Positions 22,314-30,618 of a stretch of DNA of 39,886 nt are shown here, piece after piece (positions within the stretch are counted from its first letter, which is position 1; the number at the start of each line of letters is the position of its first letter). The DNA lies in the IMG/VR virus record IMGVR_UViG_3300033997_000582, positions 1 to 39,886 of that record. One strand, given 5' to 3'. This DNA is from a virus. The notes under the pieces are model-generated. The model did no database searches, was not told where the DNA came from, and saw nothing but the letters and a program-made list of their open reading frames with translations. Both the position numbers and the translations under genes were made by a program.

Positions 22314-23520
22314 CTGCCGGCCGTCCGTTGATGTTCATGTTTGAAGGGGTGAGGTAGATGTCGCCGCCTTCACGCGGGTTGCGGTCTTCCAGCTCAAGCA
22401 CGTCGTTGGGGCTGAAGGCGCCGATGAAGACCATGTCCTTGTAGAACTGGCGACGGGCGTTCATGTCGCCACGTAGCAGCGCAGTGACATTGAACTTCGC
22501 GTAGTGGCTCTCCTCGTCCCGCTCGTTGAGCAGGCTGAGCCGGATGCGACTTTCGATTCGATTGACGATGGGCAGCAGCGCGTCGGTGACGTACTCCAGC
22601 GCCTGGTGCTCGATGTTGTTGTTGGTGGAGCGGTCAAGGATGGCGATCTTGTGCGGCGGCACGCGCAGCATTCCGCAGATCTGGTTGTCCGTGTGCTTGC
22701 GGTTCTCCAGCCACTGCGCGTCGGCGTTGGTCATGGTGACCGACGCCCACTTCAAGCCGCCTTCCAGAATCGCCACCTTGTGCGAGTTGTCGATGCCCTG
22801 GTGTTTCTCGTTCCAGGTATCGCGCACGCGGTTGAACACCTCGTCCGTCAGAATCTGATCGGTCTGCAGGGCGCCGCCCGGGTTGGCCCCATTGACGAAC
22901 AGCTTGGCGCCGTGGCGCTCGGCGGCGATGCCGGACCCGAGACACTCACGGGCATACTCCAGGGCACCCAGCCCGCGCACGCCATCCAGTGTCAACGCGC
23001 GGACGTGGAACACCTGGTCGGCACTGAGAATGTCCCGCTTGCCGTCAGCGAAGGTCACGTCATAGACCAGCGACCAGTCCTCCCGCAGCTTCGGCTTGGT
23101 GGTCAGCGGGCTGAGCGGCAGCAGCTCCACCACCTCGCCGTTGACCACGTTCTTCCAGGCGTAGAAGTTGCCCCGGAGAATCTGGTGCGCGGTGCACATT
23201 TCCCAGAACTCGGAGGCGGTCATGAAGTCGTTGGGACGGCGGCTGATCAGGCGGTGAATCGGGTGGGCCTTGGCCACATCCGCGCCGCGCTCTGGGCGCT
23301 CCTTGTAGAGCTTCACCGGCAGCTTGCCCACGTCCTCAGACAACACCTTGAGGCAGGCGAAGAACGGGGCATAGCGCATGGCGGTACTGGGGTTGATGTT
23401 CACCCCGGATACCGCCGTGGCACCGGCCGCGATCATCTCCAGCAGCTCACGCGACCCAATCGGCACTGAGGTATCAGCGCCTTTCCGCCAGGGCGGACTC
23501 CAACTCTTGAGCCATTTCAT
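22291..23520 (-). CDS. Portal protein, HK97 family
   Basis: A 409-residue portal that forms the dodecameric DNA channel. Typical segments are PFFACLKVLSEDVGKLPVKLY (residues 51-71), NDFMTASEFWEMCTAHQILRGNFYA, ECLGSGIAAERHGAKLFVNG, and MLRVPPHKIAILDRSTNNNIEHQALEYV. The start codon shares a base with the terminase stop (TAATG). Length and gene order (terminase, portal, protease, capsid) are canonical. Confidence 0.95.
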   Translation of the reverse strand: MKWLKSWSPPWRKGADTSVPIGSRELLEMIAAGATAVSGVNINPSTAMRYAPFFACLKVLSEDVGKLPVKLYKERPERGADVAKAHPIHRLISRRPNDFMTASEFWEMCTAHQILRGNFYAWKNVVNGEVVELLPLSPLTTKPKLREDWSLVYDVTFADGKRDILSADQVFHVRALTLDGVRGLGALEYARECLGSGIAAERHGAKLFVNGANPGGALQTDQILTDEVFNRVRDTWNEKHQGIDNSHKVAILEGGLKWASVTMTNADAQWLENRKHTDNQICGMLRVPPHKIAILDRSTNNNIEHQALEYVTDALLPIVNRIESRIRLSLLNERDEESHYAKFNVTALLRGDMNARRQFYKDMVFIGAFSPNDVLELEDRNPREGGDIYLTPSNMNINGRPADENQKHA

Positions 23521-25337
23521 TAGGTTGTCCTGATGCCTGATTTCGCATAGGCCGCGTTGACGCCTTCCGGCTCCTCAACGGTCGCGCCCATAAAGCGGTT
23601 GAGTGCGTTGAGCAATGCCGCGATGCCGTCGATACGCTCGCGGCTCTTGCCCTTGTGCGGGCGGTAGTTGCCGTTGCTGTCGCGCAGCAGGGCAACGTTC
23701 TCAGCGTTCCAGCGCAGCACCGGGTGTCCGCCATGGGCCAGCAACTGGCTGAGCAGCAGCCCCTCGACGCGCTTGGTTGGCGCACTCAGGTTGCCCAGGT
23801 TCTGCCCGAGCTTGACCATGGTGCGGCCGTCCCCGGTGAGCTGGGTCACCAGGTGCGAAGCGTTCCATGGGTCATAGCCAATCTCGCGCAGGTCAAAGCG
23901 GGCGGCACACTCGTTGATCACCGAGCGCACCCGCTCGTAGTCCACGACATTGCCCGGCGTGGCTTCTAAGAAGCCTTCCTGCACCCACTTGGGATATGGC
24001 ACCCGGTCGATCTTGGCGCGGTACTCGATGTTCTCGACTGGCACGAAGAAGAACGGCACCACGTACACACGCGGATCTTCGGGCGTAGGCTCGAACACCA
24101 GCACGAAGGCCGTCAGGTCGGTCTCGGTCGAGAGGTCGAGGCCGCCAAAGCAGGCGCGCCCCTCCAGCAGCTCAACGTCGAAGGCATCCCCGCAGGGATC
24201 CCACACCTTGACTAGGTCAAGCCAACGGTCGTCTTGCTGGCACCACACGTTGAAGTGCTTGGTCAGCACGTTGACCTGCTGAGCAATCACCTGCTTGGCG
24301 GTTGCCACCTGGTCGCGCAGGTAGCTGAGCCGAACCGAGATACCCAGGTTCGGGTTGGCCTTCACCCAGACCCGCTCGTCCGTCCAGTCGTCACCCTCGT
24401 CCAGGGTGTAGATCACCCCGCCCACGCTGTCGTTGGTGACGCGGCCCTCTAGGATGTCCGCCAGCAGTTGCCGCTGCTCGTAGCAGATACCGTGCTGGTT
24501 GAAGCCGGCAGTGGTGATCGCGGTCAGCATCGGCTCGCGCCGCGAGCCCATCGCCGAGATGATTACGTCCCACAGCTCGCGGGTGCGGTGCGCGTGCAGC
24601 TCGTCGATGATGGCGCCGTGGGGGTCGAGACCGTCCAGCGTCCGCGCATCAGCACCCAGCGGCACGAACTCGTTGGCGGTGCCCTCGACGAACAGCCGGT
24701 TGCGATGGTTCTTGAACAGCCGCTTGAGCGGCGGCGAGAACTCGCGCATCAGCTCAGCATCGCCGTGTGTGATCTTGGCCTGCTCCAGCTTGGTCGCAGC
24801 GGTGTAGACCTTGGCACCAGGCTCGCCATCGAAGGCAGCCAGGTGTAGGCCGATGCCGCTCAGCGTGGTGCTCTTGCCGTTCTTTCGCGCAACCTCCTCG
24901 TACCACTGCCGGAAGCGGCGGGTGCCGTCTGCCCGGCGCCAACCGAACTGAACGGCTCGCCAGAACTGCTGCCAGGCCTCCAGCTGTACCGGCTGCCCCG
25001 TCAGCTCACCCCGGATATGGCGGATGAACTTCGGGAAGAAGTCGATCATGTAGGCAGCACGGGCCGGGTCGAACCACAGCCCGCGCTTGATGCCCTTGCG
25101 CAGATCGACGTAGTGGCGTTTCACGGCCAGGAACGTCAATCGGCACACGGTGATCTCGCCGCGCAGCACGGCCACGCCGTATGCGTCCCAGGGGTGCCGC
25201 TCCTTGGGGATTAGCTTGGCCGCCCCTGCATAAAGCTTCGGATCTCGTCCAGGAAAAGATCGCCTTGCTCGGCGCCTTTCTCCAGCGCCTTGACCTTGGC
25301 GAAGGTCGGGATTGTCAGACAGCAAGACGGTAGCCAC
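23520..25337 (-). CDS. Terminase large subunit
   Basis: The packaging motor ATPase-nuclease. Numbering from the GTG at 25337 gives 605 residues. The ATPase signature VARKNGKST (Walker A, residues 149-157) and GAIIDELHAH (Walker B plus catalytic Glu, 241-250) are clear. The nuclease domain starts near FGGLDLSTETDLTAF, with a later IGYDPWNAS segment. The start is uncertain: the GTG overlaps the small-subunit gene by 127 bp and the first 35 residues look unlike the family, while RHPWDAYGVAVLRGEITVC is clearly conserved. A later alternative start is possible. Confidence 0.93.
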   Translation of the reverse strand: MATVLLSDNPDLRQGQGAGERRRARRSFPGRDPKLYAGAAKLIPKERHPWDAYGVAVLRGEITVCRLTFLAVKRHYVDLRKGIKRGLWFDPARAAYMIDFFPKFIRHIRGELTGQPVQLEAWQQFWRAVQFGWRRADGTRRFRQWYEEVARKNGKSTTLSGIGLHLAAFDGEPGAKVYTAATKLEQAKITHGDAELMREFSPPLKRLFKNHRNRLFVEGTANEFVPLGADARTLDGLDPHGAIIDELHAHRTRELWDVIISAMGSRREPMLTAITTAGFNQHGICYEQRQLLADILEGRVTNDSVGGVIYTLDEGDDWTDERVWVKANPNLGISVRLSYLRDQVATAKQVIAQQVNVLTKHFNVWCQQDDRWLDLVKVWDPCGDAFDVELLEGRACFGGLDLSTETDLTAFVLVFEPTPEDPRVYVVPFFFVPVENIEYRAKIDRVPYPKWVQEGFLEATPGNVVDYERVRSVINECAARFDLREIGYDPWNASHLVTQLTGDGRTMVKLGQNLGNLSAPTKRVEGLLLSQLLAHGGHPVLRWNAENVALLRDSNGNYRPHKGKSRERIDGIAALLNALNRFMGATVEEPEGVNAAYAKSGIRTT

Positions 25338-25690
25338 CTCAACAGCTCCTTCTCTTGCTTATCGACGTAGTGAACGGCCTGGTGGGGCTGTGAGTAGCCG
25401 TTCGGCGTCTTGACCATGATCGAGCCGCCGTTCTCTTCAATCGCCTCGTCCAGGGCTTCCAGGGCCGTTAACCAGCGGCGGTACTTCTTCACGATCACCG
25501 AGATCGCCAAGCCCGCCGTCATGTGGAGCAGGCCCGCCTTGCGCAGCTGGTCGCAGATGTAGTCCCACACCTGCTGCTCCTCGGGGGTAAACGTAATGGG
25601 GCAGTCCGGCGAGACCACCTCATTGCCGGCCGACACCTTGGCGTCTTCACTGCCATCCGGCCGGACAGTCATGGGTGGATTAGTGCTCAT
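25211..25690 (-). CDS. Terminase small subunit
   Basis: A 159-residue protein, immediately upstream of and overlapping the large subunit. FTPEEQQVWDYICDQLRKAG opens an alpha-helical domain of the P27-like type, with SVIVKKYRRWLTALEALDEA, then QEKELLRWLPSCCLTIPTFA and KVKALEKG resembling the usual LTPxxRxRL ending. It would recognise cos and recruit the large subunit. The Shine-Dalgarno before ATG 25690 is poor. Confidence 0.82.
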   Translation of the reverse strand: MSTNPPMTVRPDGSEDAKVSAGNEVVSPDCPITFTPEEQQVWDYICDQLRKAGLLHMTAGLAISVIVKKYRRWLTALEALDEAIEENGGSIMVKTPNGYSQPHQAVHYVDKQEKELLRWLPSCCLTIPTFAKVKALEKGAEQGDLFLDEIRSFMQGRPS

Positions 25691-25822
25691 GGGCTATACT
25701 CAGGGTTCTTTTTGACCCCCCCCCTATCTGAATTTTCGCCGCGCGGGTACACAGCGCTCCCTAGGTCGTTCGGGGCCGTGGTACGCGGAAGGATTCACCA
25801 CCCCCTACCCCCTGAGCGGCGG
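25691..25822. other. Noncoding gap upstream of terS, likely cos neighbourhood
   Basis: Between the HNH and terS genes. It contains a run of nine C (25716-25724), 26 bases upstream of the terS start, and GC-rich half-palindromes. In HNH/HK97-type phages the cohesive-end site usually lies here, but I could not identify the cut site. Confidence 0.35.
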
Positions 25823-26272
25823 TCACCTCGGAGCCGACAGCCGAAAGGGAACCGAGGGGGTGGCTCGCTCAGCCACTCCGCAATCCTTCTCGCGCACCTT
25901 CTTGCCGATCCGGTTGTGGCACTGCCAGCAGAGCGCGCGCAGGTTGCTGTCGACCAGCCCGAGGTCTGGGCGCTCGCGGTAGGGGATGATGTGGTCGACC
26001 ATCGCCGACTCCACCACCAGACCCAAGCGGTCGCACTCCTCACACACCGGATGCGAAGCGCGGTACTCCTCGCTCTTACGCTTCCAGCGGTTCGTCCAGT
26101 AGAAGCTGTCCGTCTTGGGGCGCCGAGCGTTGTAGTCCTTGTGCGCCTTCTGCAGGTACGCGGCCCGCTCCTCCTCCCGCTGCGCCTTGTGCTCGGCACA
26201 CCGGCTGGCACCAGGCAGCGCGAGGCGCAGACAGTTCGGGGCAGAGCAGACGGCCGAGGGAGACCGAGGCAT
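25823..26272 (-). CDS. HNH endonuclease (packaging-associated)
   Basis: A 149-residue HNH nuclease. CEECDRLGLVVESAMVDHII carries the first Cys pair and the DH of the HNH core, followed by PYRERPDLGLVDSNLRALCW and the second pair CWQCHN. A preceding Cys/His group (CSAPNCLRLALPGASRCAEH) makes an additional zinc-like site. Phage HNH proteins next to the terminase act with it in cos cleavage, so this supports a cos-type packaging mechanism. The start overlaps the holin stop by one base. Confidence 0.92.
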   Translation of the reverse strand: MPRSPSAVCSAPNCLRLALPGASRCAEHKAQREEERAAYLQKAHKDYNARRPKTDSFYWTNRWKRKSEEYRASHPVCEECDRLGLVVESAMVDHIIPYRERPDLGLVDSNLRALCWQCHNRIGKKVREKDCGVAERATPSVPFRLSAPR

Positions 26273-26616
26273 CAGCCATCCGCCTCTCGTGAGCCTGGCG
26301 TCTCACACACACCCAGCCGCTTGGCCATGGCTCGCTCATACAACGCACTGGCGACATCGGCGCCCATGGTCGCCACGATGCAGCCCACTGCCACCGCCAC
26401 CAGGATGTGCGCACCGCACGCCCAGGTAACAGCGAAGGTGGCCAAACCGAACACAGCAGAAGCTGCCGAGCGCAGGCCGATGCGCTTGACCAGCGCCCAA
26501 CCAGTGAGCCCGGCCTTGTCCGCCCGCCACGCCTCGCCAGATACACCAGCCACCAGGGCCAGCACCAACCACAGCCACAGCGGCATATCAGCCAGCGCCT
26601 GCTGATGCTCGTTCAT
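26272..26616 (-). CDS. Holin, LydA-like family
   Basis: A 114-residue inner-membrane protein. MNEHQQALADMPLWLWLVLALVAGVSGE starts with a transmembrane helix, then WRADKAGLTGWALVKRIGLRS, a second hydrophobic stretch (AASAVFGLATFAVTWACGAHI), a third (VAVAVGCIVATMGADV), and a charged tail. The pattern matches LydA-type holins of Pseudomonas phages. It would form the pore that lets endolysin reach the wall. Unusually it is the first late gene, far from the endolysin and spanins. Confidence 0.82.
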   Translation of the reverse strand: MNEHQQALADMPLWLWLVLALVAGVSGEAWRADKAGLTGWALVKRIGLRSAASAVFGLATFAVTWACGAHILVAVAVGCIVATMGADVASALYERAMAKRLGVCETPGSREADG

Positions 26617-26641
26617 CGAATCACCTCGATAGCCAGAAACG

Positions 26642-26666
26642 AAAAGGCCCCGCCGATGGCGAGGCC
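26642..26666 (-). terminator. Hairpin just upstream of the holin
   Basis: Minus-strand GGCC-T-CGCC-ATC-GGCG-G-GGCC followed by TTTTCGTTTC. It shares the 14-base downstream string GCCAGAAACGAAAA (read on the plus strand) with the hairpin at 26737-26760. Confidence 0.65.
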
Positions 26667-26736
26667 TGTGATGGGGTGCGGCATCCTTGCCGCCAGGCGC
26701 CGTGACCAGGGCTGGGGAGCCCGGGCGCCAGAAACG

Positions 26737-26760
26737 AAAAACCCGGCGCGGTGGCCGGGT
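26737..26760 (-). terminator. Second hairpin upstream of the holin
   Basis: ACCCGGC-N6-GCCGGGT followed on the minus strand by TTTTTCGTTTC. The exact 14-base repeat GCCAGAAACGAAAA lies at 26727-26740 and again at 26632-26645, so the two terminators look like a duplicated unit between the Q-like gene and the late genes. Confidence 0.75.
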
Positions 26761-26779
26761 TCGTGGTGAGGCTTGCTGC

Positions 26780-27202
26780 TCGCGTACCTCTGTGAAATTA
26801 GCGACTTTTTACCCCCTTAATCCGGTGGCAACAAGGGGGCGGGGCTGCCACTCCAGCAATGCACCGGCAACACGCCGAGAAAGCACCGGCAATGCGCCGT
26901 CAATAAATCACTTTCGGCTATCAGCGCCTGCGGCGCTGTCCCACCTGCCCCCACCTTTTCCAGAGGTGAGACACAGCAACCCCGCGCCACCTCTATCTGT
27001 TCCCTACTTCCCCACCTGTCCCACTTAAAAAAATAAATAGGTGCGCGCCCGCGAGCGCACGCATGCGCGCACCACGCGCACCCGCCCAGCGCATACGCAC
27101 AGGCAGGCGGTGGGACAGGTGGGGAGGTGGGACACGCCCAGCAACGGCGCGGCCCGCCTGCGCCCTACCTCTAAAAGCAGGTGGGCCAGGTGGGACACAA
27201 AC
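26780..27202. repeat. Noncoding region with iteron-like repeats and AT-rich patch
   Basis: About 420 bp without a convincing gene. Two direct repeats GCACCGGCAA-N2-CGCCG lie at 26861-26877 and 26883-26899, exactly 22 bp apart. A 15-bp inverted repeat CCCCACCTGTCCCAC / GTGGGACAGGTGGGG occupies 27010-27024 and 27110-27124, with related GGTGGGACA strings near 26937-26955, 27126-27133 and 27180-27197. TTAAAAAAATAAATAG at 27025-27040 is the only AT-rich stretch. It is followed by a strongly alternating purine-pyrimidine segment with the inverted repeat GGTGCGCGC/GCGCGCACC (27040-27048, 27065-27073). This could be a replication origin, the late promoter region, or both. Confidence 0.6.
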
Positions 27203-27229
27203 AAAAAAGCGCGCCTCATGCGGCGCGCT
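27203..27229 (-). terminator. Strong terminator at the end of the Q-like gene
   Basis: AGCGCGCC-N6-GGCGCGCT followed by six T on the minus strand. It overlaps the last codons and stop of the gene and ends the leftward early transcript. Confidence 0.9.
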
Positions 27230-27590
27230 TCCGTTGTACCAGGTGATCCCTGATGGCCACATGGGCCTTGTGCAATCGCTCATAGAACTGCGTTCGCCCG
27301 CAGCCACAAGCCGACCAGCGCTGCTGCTCCAGGCTGTCGTAGTTCGTGTAGTGCTCAATCACTACTTGCTTCTCCTTGAACGGCAAGAGCTTGTTCACGA
27401 TCAGCTCGATCTCGGCCGACTCCCGCAGCAACACCCTGCTGCCGGCCGTGCTGCGGATCAGCTCACCCTTGCACCGGATCAGGGTAGCAAGCGGGCTGCC
27501 ACATCCGCCAGCCTCCAGTGCCTGCTCGCCCGCTGGAGGGTGCAGCTCGGCGGCCCACAACTTCAGCGCCTCGTCGATGTAACTGATCAT
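27216..27590 (-). CDS. Q-like late transcription regulator (candidate antiterminator)
   Basis: A 124-residue protein starting MISYIDEALKLWAAELHPPA. The C-terminal part, IELIVNKLLPFKEKQVVIEHY then GCGRTQFYERLHKAHVAIRD, matches the layout of Q/ArpU-type late regulators: a hydrophobic helix, a short 'hY' helix and a sigma-region-4-like helix-turn-helix. It is translationally coupled to the primase gene (ATGA overlap) and is the last gene before the late region, as Q is in lambdoid phages. The many terminators in the late operon support an antitermination role. A DNA-binding activator is the alternative. Confidence 0.72.
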   Translation of the reverse strand: MISYIDEALKLWAAELHPPAGEQALEAGGCGSPLATLIRCKGELIRSTAGSRVLLRESAEIELIVNKLLPFKEKQVVIEHYTNYDSLEQQRWSACGCGRTQFYERLHKAHVAIRDHLVQRKRAA

Positions 27591-29827
27591 AGAACTGGCT
27601 CCCTCTCTGCCAGGGCCATCTGCCCGCTCGGTTTCCAACTGTCCGGCCTGATGTACGCATACGGCCGCTGCCGGTAACGTCCCTCGGGCGCCAGGCGCCT
27701 GCGCCGCCACCCAAGCCGGTGCATCACCTGCCCCACCCGCGTCTGCTCGGGCCGCCCCCAATGGCCGGGGTCCAGGTTCAGCGCCTTCTCCAGCAGCACG
27801 TCGCTGCTCACATGCTCGCAGGGGTTCTGCTCCAGCCACTTCACAATGCGCGGTTCCCAGGCATCACCCTGGAAGCGCACATCCTGCTCGGCCTCGAACA
27901 TCGCCAACTCATCCTGCTGCGGGTGCCACGGCTCGCCGGCCTGGTACAGGTGGTACGCCTCGGCCCACAGCTGGTCACGTACCTCGCGCAGCTCGGCCAG
28001 CTTCACGAACAGGCACTCAATCGGCCAGTAACGCCGGTTCCCGGTCGGGTCGCGCAGATACTCGTCCTGGTTGGTCGTGCCCGCGAAAACACACTGCCGT
28101 GGCAGGCGGATAGACCTACGCGCATAGCTGGGGCGGAAGGTATCCACGCTCGCCCCGAAGAACTGCTTGGCCTTGGTCGACTCGGCCTTGTTGAACGCAT
28201 CCAGCTCCCCCAGCTCGACGATCCACATACCCTGGATCACCTGGAAGGCCTCCTTATCGCCCAGCGGGAAAGGCGTATCCATGAACCACTCGCCGCCGAG
28301 CACGCCAAGCGCCGAGGACTTACCCTTGCCCTGCGCGCCCTCCAGAATCAGCACGCAGTCAGCCTTGGCGCCCGGCACCATCACGCGGGCCACCGCCGAC
28401 ACCAGCCAGCGCATGCCCACCACGTCCGGGTAATCCTTGAACTCCGTCAGTGCCCGCGCGCCCAGGTAATCACGCAACCAGGTGCGCAGCCGAGGCTTGC
28501 GGTCCCACACCAGCGCCTGCAGGTACTCCCGCACCGGGTGGAACTGGTGCTCATGCGCAACCACCGCCACCGCCTCCAGCACCGTGACGGACTTCACCCG
28601 CAAGCCGTACTGCTCGGCCAGCCAGATCGACGTGCGCGTATCGTCCAGGTCGCTCCACTCGCCAGCCCGGCCGCCGTAGGGGGTCGCACGGCGCTTCACC
28701 GTGCGGCAACTGAACAGATCCTCACCGATCACCCCAGCCCAGCGCTCATCGTTCTGCAGGATGAGCGCCACGTTCACCGCATGCGGCACCAGGCCGCCCT
28801 GGCTTGTGCGCTGCAGGCACGACTTCCAGCCGCCCTCGGCCACCGGCCGCACCACTGCCATCACCTGGCGGCGCACCGAGTCAAAGCCCTCGGCCAGGTG
28901 CAGGTCGTTGAAGTCCGTCCACTTGTCCTCGCGCTCACCATCGAAAACCGGCCACACCACCCGGCCACCAACAATCGCCGCCGCGTGCTCGGCCTTCTCC
29001 CGGCCAGGGTTCCACGGCTCTTTCTTGTGGTTGGTGGTCTTCCAGTCATCATCGGCGCAGAACACGAACTGCCGGCCCGGGTAACGCTCGCGCATCACCT
29101 CGGCCACCGGCATCAGGTTGCCCGCCGTGAAGGCCACCGCCACGCAGAGGCCCGTCGCCATGTGCAGGCTGGCGCCCGTGGCGTAACCCTCACAGATCAG
29201 CACCGCCTCACCCGGCTCCGGATGCGGGCCGATCAGGTGGAACGCACCAACGGGGTCAAGGCCGGCAGGCCAATAGCGTTTGCTCAGCCCGTCAGCATCA
29301 GGCACGCCGAACAGCACCTGCAGGCCCACCACCTCATCGCGGATGTTCACCAGCGGCACCAGGGCCGTGTCCGGCTTACGCCCGAAGCGCAGACCAAAGG
29401 CGCCGATCTGCTTGCGGTCCAGGTAGCCGCAGCGGCCCTTGGTGGGCAGCGCCTTCCACATGCCGGCCGCACGCCGGGCAGCCTTCGCTACCCGAGCCGC
29501 GCGCTTGGCCTCCTCCTCCCGCTTGGCCGACTCGATGCGCGCCTGGATCACCTTGCGATCCTCGGCACTCATCCGCCCGCCCACGGGCTTCAACTTGTGG
29601 AAGGAGCCCTTCTCCCCCTCACGCCAAGAGCCGAACCCCCCGGCGTAGAAGGTTCGGCCCTCGCTCTGATGTTCATAGATCCGGTAGAAGCCCGTGCGCG
29701 ACTTGCCCTTGTCGTGAGCATCGCGGCAACGGACGCGCTTGCCGAGCAGCAGCGGCAGGTCGGGATCCAATCCCCCGTCCCGCAGCTGGGCCAGCACATC
29801 GTCCAGCAGCGAGAGGGATTCAGACAT
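27587..29827 (-). CDS. Phage primase-helicase (TOPRIM plus VirE domain)
   Basis: A 746-residue replication protein. The N-terminal part is a primase-like region. The TOPRIM domain has EAVLICEGYATGASLHMATG and FVFCADDDWK near residues 215-270. The C-terminal VirE/P4-type helicase domain has Walker A EGAQGKGKSS, Walker B-like MWIVELGELDAF, and FAGTTNQDEYLRDPTGNRRY as sensor region. It would synthesise primers and unwind phage DNA. ATG 29827 is preceded by GGTGGCAGG; an ATG four codons earlier is possible. It overlaps the upstream DksA-like gene by eight bases. Confidence 0.93.
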   Translation of the reverse strand: MSESLSLLDDVLAQLRDGGLDPDLPLLLGKRVRCRDAHDKGKSRTGFYRIYEHQSEGRTFYAGGFGSWREGEKGSFHKLKPVGGRMSAEDRKVIQARIESAKREEEAKRAARVAKAARRAAGMWKALPTKGRCGYLDRKQIGAFGLRFGRKPDTALVPLVNIRDEVVGLQVLFGVPDADGLSKRYWPAGLDPVGAFHLIGPHPEPGEAVLICEGYATGASLHMATGLCVAVAFTAGNLMPVAEVMRERYPGRQFVFCADDDWKTTNHKKEPWNPGREKAEHAAAIVGGRVVWPVFDGEREDKWTDFNDLHLAEGFDSVRRQVMAVVRPVAEGGWKSCLQRTSQGGLVPHAVNVALILQNDERWAGVIGEDLFSCRTVKRRATPYGGRAGEWSDLDDTRTSIWLAEQYGLRVKSVTVLEAVAVVAHEHQFHPVREYLQALVWDRKPRLRTWLRDYLGARALTEFKDYPDVVGMRWLVSAVARVMVPGAKADCVLILEGAQGKGKSSALGVLGGEWFMDTPFPLGDKEAFQVIQGMWIVELGELDAFNKAESTKAKQFFGASVDTFRPSYARRSIRLPRQCVFAGTTNQDEYLRDPTGNRRYWPIECLFVKLAELREVRDQLWAEAYHLYQAGEPWHPQQDELAMFEAEQDVRFQGDAWEPRIVKWLEQNPCEHVSSDVLLEKALNLDPGHWGRPEQTRVGQVMHRLGWRRRRLAPEGRYRQRPYAYIRPDSWKPSGQMALAEREPVL

Positions 29828-30047
29828 GCCTGCCACCATGCTTTTCCAATGCAGACTGGCATTCGATACACATCAGGCAGTCACGATCAGCCAGGGCCTG
29901 CCGCCGGGCCAGCGGAATCGGCTCATCGCACTCTTCACAAGCCAAGGCATGCACCGGCTTGAGCGCCATACGCTGCGCGTGCGCCTGTTCGCGGGCCTGG
30001 TCGTGAATGGCGCTCTCGCGCGCTGCGAGGTCAGCTGGATCAGCCAT
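29820..30047 (-). CDS. DksA/TraR-type zinc finger protein
   Basis: A 75-residue protein (MADPADLAARESAIHDQARE). The C-terminal C4 zinc finger CEECDEPIPLARR...CLMCIECQ is the DksA/TraR signature. TraR-like proteins bind the RNA polymerase secondary channel and mimic DksA/ppGpp, so it might tune host and phage transcription. Start chosen inside a longer frame because the upstream portion overlaps the CII-like gene. It lies between the regulator and primase genes. Confidence 0.88.
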   Translation of the reverse strand: MADPADLAARESAIHDQAREQAHAQRMALKPVHALACEECDEPIPLARRQALADRDCLMCIECQSALEKHGGRHV

Positions 30048-30558
30048 GGGCCACGTCCTCCGCATGACGCTGGCGCACGACCGCCCGCAGCTTGTACACC
30101 GCCTGCACCAGGCGCAGGGCCAGCAGCTCGAACTCGTCCAGCTCACCGTCATCCAGGCGGCCATCGGCCAGGCTCTTGGAGAGGTGCATGGTCACCCGGC
30201 TTTCATCGCTCAGCATCTGGCTGATCGCGGTCAGCAGCGAGGCCTCGGTGTCCGTATCACTCAGCTCGGAAACGTCGATGCCTACCCAGCCAATCGGCGA
30301 GAGCAGTGCATCCACAATGCGCGAGTCGCGCGTCAGGTCGAGGATCAGCTGCAGCTCATCCACGTTCAGCTTGTGCTTGGGGTTGGTGCCGGTGAGGCTC
30401 AGCTTGTGGCTAAGCGTGGTGGCGTTGATGTTGCCGTCTACGGCAGCGATGGCGGTTGCACCGCCGGGGTAGTCCTGCACAGCGTGATAGCACGCCTGTT
30501 TGAGGCTCAGCACGGTACGGCGCGCGCGCTCAATGCTGCTCTGCCAGAGTCGAGTCAT
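30040..30558 (-). CDS. CII-type phage regulatory protein (CP76 family)
   Basis: A 172-residue regulator, MTRLWQSSIERARRTVLSLK. YHAVQDYPGGATAIAAVDGN, TLSHKLSLTGTNPKHKLNVD and ELQLILDLTRD are the Phage_CP76 (CII-like) pattern: a helix-turn-helix followed by a helical C-terminus. ATG 30558 has TCAGGAG upstream. As second gene of the leftward transcript after cro, it occupies the CII position. Its leader contains two copies of CTCTCCACCACAGA and would be overlapped in antisense by the candidate small RNA at 30619-30832. Confidence 0.88.
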   Translation of the reverse strand: MTRLWQSSIERARRTVLSLKQACYHAVQDYPGGATAIAAVDGNINATTLSHKLSLTGTNPKHKLNVDELQLILDLTRDSRIVDALLSPIGWVGIDVSELSDTDTEASLLTAISQMLSDESRVTMHLSKSLADGRLDDGELDEFELLALRLVQAVYKLRAVVRQRHAEDVAHG

Positions 30559-30583
30559 TGGCAATTCTCCTGAAAGTCTGCCA

Positions 30584-30612
30584 GTGACCCCGCCGCCCCT
30601 GCTTGCTACAGT
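30584..30612 (+). promoter_or_regulatory. Candidate promoter of the three-loop small RNA
   Basis: -35 GTGACC (30584-30589), 17-bp spacer, -10 TACAGT (30607-30612). Each hexamer matches four of six consensus bases. Transcription would start near 30619, at a GTGGTCAC direct repeat (30619-30626 and 30634-30641). Confidence 0.4.
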
Positions 30613-30618
30613 TGCGGC

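Noticed and set aside
20178-22331. 717-codon plus-strand open frame
   Set aside because: Lies antisense to the protease, capsid and connector genes, which are certain. Long stop-free antisense frames are expected in GC-rich DNA.
25716-25724. Phase-variable poly-C tract
   Set aside because: A run of nine C before terS is notable, but it is not in a coding region and a packaging gene is an unlikely subject of phase variation.
27719-29962. 747-codon plus-strand open frame
   Set aside because: Exactly antisense to the primase-helicase gene; His/Arg-rich composition typical of a shadow frame.
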